64,000 nt of DNA from Dermacentor variabilis (taxonomy: Eukaryota > Arthropoda > Arachnida > Ixodida > Ixodidae), in assembly GCF_050947875.1 (NCBI RefSeq), contig NC_134569.1, forward strand, positions 205,338,127 to 205,402,126. The letters run 5' to 3'. How positions within the stretch are numbered: position 1 is the stretch's first letter; every line of letters starts with the position of its first letter. Shown here in pieces: positions 59,101-64,000 of this stretch. Position numbers and translations under genes: made by a program. The notes under the pieces are model-generated. The model did not search any database and was not told the origin of the DNA. It saw nothing but the letters and a program-made list of their open reading frames with translations.

Positions 59101-59903
59101 GTGTCCTACGCAGCCATTGGCCCATCCTTCTCGGAATCCGGTGTACTGCACCCTGAAACAAGCATATTTACGGCTGAGGCTCATGCACTATTGTCGGCTG
59201 TGAAACATATCAGAAAATCAAATATTCAAAAAAATTCTATTTAGACTCCTTAAGCGTCGTAAAAGCCTTGAAGTCACACTGTAAACACAGAAACCCCGTA
59301 ATTACTGAGCTCTATTCCATTCTCTGTAGAGCGTATATGTCTAACCAGCATGTCATTATATGCTGGGTGCCCAGACATAGGGGCAACGAGGGTAACGTTC
59401 TAGCAGACCAGATGGCCACATCAATTTCATTGCATGCAGCTAATCCTACTGCTTCGGTCCCTGTCACAGACATGAATCCTTATTTAAGAAGGAAACTGCG
59501 AAACCACTGGCAACGTAAGTGGGACGCAGAAGTACATAACAAACTGCACGTGATAAAGCCACAGTTAGGTTATTGGCCCTCCGTAACAAAATCACGGCGA
59601 ATAGATGTCCTGTTTTGTCGCCTCAGAATAGGACATACATTTGGCACGCATAACTATTTACTCACTGAAAATGATCCTCCAACCTGTGGTAGATGCGGGG
59701 AGAGGCTGACCGTCCTCCACGTCCTCCTGGAGTGTCGGGCAGCCGAATCTGAGAGAAAGAAACATTTTCCCCTAGCATACCGGCAGCAGATCCCCCTTCA
59801 TCCTGCAATGCTACTCGGCCCAGAACCTTTATTTGACACCAACGCAATCCTAAGTTTCCTGAAAGATGTTGCCCTGCATGTTTTTAGCCACACATGTTCG
59901 TAG
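56191..59903 (+). pseudogene. LINE ORF2: endonuclease, reverse transcriptase, RNase H (three lesions)
   Basis: ATG at 56191. Endonuclease: MDTQIIQWNIRGLLRN, VLCLQETHLK, YVVLGDFNAHNCLWGD, AIDLSLVSP, YGSDHFLIL. Reverse transcriptase: SYRPIAQTNCMCKIFEKMI, FREGRSTTDHLVRIE, FLDMEKAYDTAW, GVPQGGVLSCTLF, and the active site VYVDDIQLGF. RNase H: EFYTDASKSHAG, FTAEAHALLSAV, FYLDSLSVVKA, ICWVPRHRGNEGNVLADQ. The C-terminal Cys motif is CGRCGERLTVLHVLLEC. Lesions: TGA at 56527-56529 between the two endonuclease halves, TGA at 57616-57618, and a frameshift in an A run at about 59228-59235 just before FYLDSL. All catalytic residues I checked are otherwise present. Confidence 0.9.
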
Positions 59904-60291
59904 CGGGTCCTCTCTTCAGAGGATGCCGCTGCGATAGCTCTTTGGTATAGCACGCGCCTCTAGGCCCTTGTGTTTCAAGGATTCTTGAGAGGCAGCAGTG
60001 CACCAAGCAATTTTACCATTTTATATATTTTATATTTTGCATCATTCTTCTACGATCGATTTTAATGTACATAGTATTCGTCATTAGTCATCGCCATAAT
60101 TTTATAGCACGTAGTTTTTACGCACCTTACAGCGACTATTTTAGGCCACTTTACAGCCAAGTCACATCTTTCTTCACAGAACTCATCATTCCACTGCTAA
60201 ATCACTAACACTGTCTTGGAGCTCTTTGGCCATATCTTGCCCTTGCGCCACTAAACCACACACATTCATTCATTCATTCAACGACAGGAAC

Positions 60292-60534
60292 AGTTTTAAA
60301 TCCCGGGTTCGAAACGCGGCCGTAGCCACCGCATTTTGATCAAGGTAAATTGCAAAAACACCAGTGTACCGTGAAATCGGTACACGATGAAAGACCTCAT
60401 GTGATCAATATTATTCAGGAGTACCTCACTACGGCGTGCCTCAAAATCAAATCGTGGTTTTTGCTCGTAAGACCCCAGCCTTTAATTTTTTTTAACCGTT
60501 TCCAATGACAACTGAACTTTAACTACTTGTCACA
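60292..60534 (+). repeat. Large inverted repeat, left arm (inner part)
   Basis: Continues the left arm after the LINE; matches 62661-62901 inverted. Contains a 5'-truncated SINE (60292-60500, plus sense) starting near its B-box CGGGTTCGAAAC and ending AAGACCCCAGCC. Confidence 0.88.
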
Positions 60535-60748
60535 AACGACGATAATGGAAGACAGAATAGTCTAGAGGAATTGGAAATCCAACAAGTAACGCCGGAAGAA
60601 GTAAAGAAAGCCTTCGGAGCTATGCAAAGGGGGAAGGCAGCTGGGAAGGATCAGGTAAAAGCAGATTTGTTGAAGGATGGTGGGCAGATTGTTCTAGAAA
60701 AACGGGCCACTCTGTTACGCAACGCCTCATGACTTCGAGCTTACCGGC

Positions 60749-60822
60749 ATCTTGGAAGAACGCTTGGAAGAAAGGGATCTTGAAAGAACGCTTGGAGGAA
60801 AAGAATCTTGGAAGAAATGGAA
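60749..60822 (+). repeat. 28-bp tandem repeat, about 2.7 copies
   Basis: Units ATCTTGGAAGAACGCTTGG... at 60749, 60777 and partly 60805, inside the reverse transcriptase coding region. Confidence 0.85.
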
Positions 60823-61774
60823 CGCCAAAGACTTCAAATATTATAGACCGATCAGCTTACTGTCCGTTGCCTACAAGGTATTTACTAAGATAATCGCAAA
60901 TAGAATCAGGAACACCTTAGAGTTCTGTCAACCAAAGGACCAGGCTGGATTCCATGAAGGCTTCTCAACAATAGACCATATTCATACTATCAATCAGGTG
61001 ATAGAGAAATGTGCGGAATATAACCAACCCTTATTTATAGCTTTCATTGATTACGAGAAAGCGTTTGATTCAGTCGAAACCTCAGCACTCATGAAGGCAT
61101 TACGGGATCAGGGTATAGACGAGCCGTATGTAAAAATACTGAAAGCTATATATAGCGGCTCCACAGGCACCGTAGTCCTCCATAAAGAAAGCAACAAAAG
61201 CCCACTAAAGAAAGGCGTGAGGCAGGGAGATACGATCTCTCCAATGCTATTCACAGCGTGTTTACAGGAGGCACTCAGAGACCTGGATTGGGAAAAATTG
61301 GGGATAAGAGTTAATGGAGAATACCTTAGTAACTTGCGATTCGCTGATGATATTGCCTTACTTAGTAACTCAGGAGACCGACTGCAATGCATGTTCGCTG
61401 AACTGGAGAGGCAAAGCAGAAAGATGGGTCTAAAAATTAATCTAGAGAACACTAAAGTAATGTTTAACAGTCTCGGAAGAGAACAGCAATTTACAATAGT
61501 CAGCGAGGCACTGGAAGTGGTAACGGAATACATCTACTTAGGACAGGTTGTTACCGCAGATCCGCATCATGAGACTGAAAGAATCAGAAGAATAAGAATG
61601 GGCTGGGGTGCGTTTGGCACGCATTCTCAGATCATGAACAGCAGGTTGCCATTATCCCTCAAGAGAAAAGTGTACAACAGCTGTGTCTTACCAGTACCCA
61701 CGTACGGGGCAGAAACCTGGAGGCGTACGAAAAGGGTTCTACTTAAATTGAGGACGACGCAACGACCTATGTAA
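60752..61774 (+). pseudogene. RTE reverse transcriptase (open from fingers to thumb)
   Basis: A long open stretch with YYRPISLLSVAYKVFTKII, NQPLFIAFIDYEKAFDSV (motif A), KKGVRQGDTISPMLFTACL, LRFADDIALLS (active site FADD), MGLKINLENTKVMF and the thumb segment YIYLGQVV. The catalytic residues are present. The endonuclease is missing (5' truncation) and the segment normally preceding YRPIS is replaced by the 28-bp repeats. It stops early at 61774; the C-terminus resumes in other frames (DWVREQARVKDILVEI, then MRREDNRWSLRV). The N-terminal Met is only the first in the open frame. Confidence 0.85.
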
Positions 61775-62130
61775 AGAAGAATGAAAGGTGTAACGTTAAG
61801 GGATAACAAAAGAGCAGACTGGGTGAGGGAACAAGCGCGAGTTAAAGACATCCTAGTTGAAATCAAGAAAAAAAATGGGCATGGGCAGGACATGTAATGA
61901 GGAGGGAAGATAACCGATGGTCATTAAGGGTTACGAACTGGATTCCAAGGGAAGGGAAGCGAAGCAGGGGACTGCAGAAAGTAAGGTGGGCGGATGAGAT
62001 TAAGAAGTTTGCAGGGACAACACGGCCACAATTAGTACACGACCGGGGTAGTTGGAGAAGTATGGCAGAGGCCTTTGCCCTGTAGTGTGCGTAACCAGGC
62101 TGATGATGATGATGACTATTGTGAGTGAAA

Positions 62131-62365
62131 ACCCCCCACGATGGCAAGGATTGTTCGTAATAATTTCTACGTACGCCGTCGAAACGCTGATGGATTAAGG
62201 CGACCGACGGTGGGAAAAGCAAACTGGCACTTGATATTTGTCGAAGGCAATTAGAAGAATAATGAACACTTATGAGCATATACTTCTGTTTGGGACATCG
62301 TTAAAACAGCCTTGACGCTGCATCGGAACATTAGACGACCTGAGAGAAGCTTCTGCGTATTCACT
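62131..62365. other. Unassigned loop sequence
   Basis: No feature supported apart from the target duplication at 62351-62365. Confidence 0.4.
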
Positions 62366-62507
62366 CCTGCTAGTAACAGCGCAAAATGTAGACAAGAGAC
62401 GAGACAAGAACACACCACAAGCGCTTGTGGTGTCTTCTTGTCTCGTCCCTTGTCTACATTTTGCGCTGTTACTAGCAGGATGGAAAACCAACAAGCCCAA
62501 GCTGCTA
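62366..62507 (+). mobile_element. Tiny 5'-inverted Penelope tail with 15-bp target duplication
   Basis: 62366-62479 is a near-perfect palindrome (57-bp arms, two mismatches, centre ACAAGCGCTTGT), followed by 28 bp found only once. TTCTGCGTATTCACT is duplicated at 62351-62365 and 62508-62522. The plus-sense half resembles the non-coding tail of tick Penelope elements (CCAACAAGCCCAA near its end), and the left arm is an inverted copy of part of it. Confidence 0.72.
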
Positions 62508-62694
62508 TTCTGCGTATTCACTGCTGCTGTCATTAAAACTGATGTTGCGTAGTTGAACAAAGTGCAAATTTTGCGTTGTTTTATTGAGGAACAACTAGCA
62601 GCACTCTGAACGGTCGAATTTTTGTTTTTGAGGCTCCCCAACCTCCAAATATTGTCAAATGTGACAAGTAGTTGAAGTTCAGTTGTCATTGGAA

Positions 62695-62900
62695 ACGCTT
62701 AAAAAAATTAAAGGCTGGGGTTTTACGAGCCAAAACCACGATTTGATTATGAGGCACGCCGTAGTGAGGGACTCCTGAATGATTTTGAACACATGAGGTT
62801 TCTTAACGTGCACCGATTTCGCGGTACACTGGTGTTTTTGCAATTTACCTTGATCAAAATGCGGTGGCCACGGCCGCGTTTCAAACCCGCGATTTAAAAC
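62695..62900 (-). mobile_element. SINE fragment in the right arm
   Basis: Ruka-like SINE tail and body in minus sense (GGTTTTGGCTCGTAAAACCCC at its 3' end), lacking the A-box head. Mirror copy of 60292-60500. Confidence 0.8.
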
Positions 62901-63531
62901 GGTTCATGACGTTGCTACCAGAGTAATCCCAAAGGGAATGTTTAACAGAACATAAAAAAACCCTCGATCATACGATCGATTACCTTGACTCTAATCAGGA
63001 AAATAATGAAGCTGCCTCCTTCAGTGAGGAGACTAGGCGAAATTAAGATATCACGCATGAAAAAAAAAAGGAACAGATAAGTTTTCAATAATTATTTGTA
63101 ACGCTTCTAATTAAGCCACAAACGCTAAAGCTACGCGACATATAGTACTTGACATGCCGCCTATTTCTTCGATGTATAAAAAATCTGAAACATGGTTCTC
63201 TTGGAGCATTGGGAGACGTAGCTAATAGAAGCAGCGTGATATTTTCGAACACTTGCTTACCTTTTTATTAAAGCTGTATCTGATCAACACGCATTTACTA
63301 TCGCACGTAAACTTGGTGGATTGTTAATTTGACCTCAGTTGTAGTTGTACTTATGCCAACGCAGCCGTTTAACTATTACACCGCTCTTAAAGGAAACTAA
63401 TAACGCCACGAAACCACTTGCATACGTGTTCTAATGGAAAATTCTACAGAGGCTGTGAAGAATCTACGCAGAATAGACATTTCTGACTCGTCAGTCAGAT
63501 TCGTACTTCGAATGAATATAAGCACCGTGCC

Positions 63532-63534
<3 letters not shown>

Positions 63535-63563
<29 letters not shown>
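63535..63563. repeat. (AT)n microsatellite
   Basis: About 29 bp of alternating A/T in the right arm. Confidence 0.95.
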
Positions 63564-63566
<3 letters not shown>

Positions 63567-64000
63567 CGAGGATACCGAGGCAAAAGAACTAAATAACGTG
63601 TTTCACGCATAAAAACCGGCAGAAAGTTACTAAGCAGTAACTGTTTCCAACCTTCACGCAGTGCAAATTTTCGGTGCGCGTCACCAGAAACGGGCCCTCA
63701 ATTTTTCAAAATACGATACAGCTACTCGTTTTGCTCTTGCTAGGACATAAGTAATAGTCTAGCTGTTATTTAGAACAAGCCTGAAAAAGAAATCGTGAAA
63801 GTGAGAAGTCGCACATGCCTTTACTAAAAATACAAGTCAGTGTTCTATTGGTATTGAAATGGCTCCCCACGTACAAGCAAGGCAATTTTTACGTGCAAAT
63901 CTACAATAAGTTGTGATTGAATAATAAAATTCGACAGTTACACATGTAAGTTGTTCGATTAGATTTTTGATGGCGATGAGATATTGAGACTGGAACGCTA

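Larger units (their letters stand above)
54244..60278 (+). mobile_element. Full-length I-clade-like LINE, 6035 bp
   Basis: A 5' UTR of about 520 bp is followed by ORF1 and ORF2, and the element ends in a (CATT)n tail at 60263-60278. The target duplication lies on both sides, and the uninterrupted site survives at 62902-62914 in the other inverted-repeat arm. ORF1 is open. ORF2 has only two stops and one frameshift, so this is a fairly recent but dead copy. Confidence 0.92.
60535..62130 (+). mobile_element. RTE-type LINE, 5'-truncated, in the loop of the inverted repeat
   Basis: Plus strand, from the linker before the reverse transcriptase through the C-terminus, ending in GCTGATGATGATGATGAC. 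Same family as 1-1600. A 28-bp tandem duplication (60749-60822) and a frame break in a poly(A) run near 61868 disrupt it. Confidence 0.88.
62661..64000. repeat. Large inverted repeat, right arm (runs off the window)
   Basis: Inverted partner of 53086-54243 plus 60292-60534. Contains the SINE at 62695-62900 (minus), the empty LINE target at 62902-62914 and (AT)n at 63535-63563. It is still homologous at the last base, so its outer end is unknown. Confidence 0.92.

Noticed and set aside
62366..62479. Palindrome as a transcription terminator, origin or cruciform regulatory site
   Set aside because: The 15-bp direct duplication around it points to insertion of a mobile sequence.
1..64000. Bacterial or viral contamination
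   Set aside because: Spliced genes, LINEs, SINEs and Penelope elements throughout show an animal nuclear genome.

Overview
The window is animal nuclear DNA, most probably from a hard tick (Ixodidae, perhaps a metastriate genus). The sequence supports this with a divergent ionotropic receptor gene, a chelicerate-style RR cuticle protein gene, several Penelope-like elements with GIY-YIG domains, RTE, CR1-like and I-clade LINEs, and a tRNA-derived SINE resembling the tick Ruka family. Naming the organism is an inference from family knowledge; no host gene here fixes the species.

Two host genes are well supported, both on the minus strand. One is an intronless ionotropic-receptor-like gene (29665-31497, 610 aa). 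The other is an RR cuticle protein gene with at least two exons (43962-44105 and 41168-41749). Almost everything else recognisable is mobile DNA, much of it nested.

Layout. 1-1600: RTE-type LINE, minus strand, cut by the window edge. 2757-3980: two Penelope 3' ends fused head to head. 4224-10928: a 5.29 kb PIF/Harbinger transposon with an apparently intact spliced transposase and a Myb/SANT-like partner gene, bracketed by a 707-bp direct duplication whose copies differ at only 4 positions. 11452-13295: I-clade LINE split by a Penelope insertion. 13880-15060: second I-clade LINE remnant. 15940-18350: Penelope element split by a 703-bp long-TIR MITE with a 6-bp target duplication. 18356-26115: CR1-like LINE whose endonuclease region is split by a 3687-bp Ty3/gypsy element with 107-bp LTRs and a 5-bp target duplication. 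27043-27420: LINE tail. 28575-28803: SINE with a 14-bp target duplication. 29665-31497: receptor gene. 37348-38891: retroelement gag remnant, minisatellite, RTE fragment and SINE. 41168-44105: cuticle gene. 44330-46180: decayed LINE. 46.2-51.6 kb: mostly unrecognised. 51637-52492: foldback repeat. 53086-64000: a very large inverted repeat. Its left arm was split by a full-length 6.0 kb I-clade LINE, its right arm keeps the empty target site, and its loop holds an RTE fragment and a tiny 5'-inverted Penelope insertion.

The nests give a relative history: CR1-like LINE before gypsy; Penelope before MITE; I-clade LINE before Penelope; inverted duplication before, or independent of, the full-length LINE. 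The youngest-looking unit is the Harbinger element with its flanking duplication, and it is the best candidate here for something mechanistically unusual.
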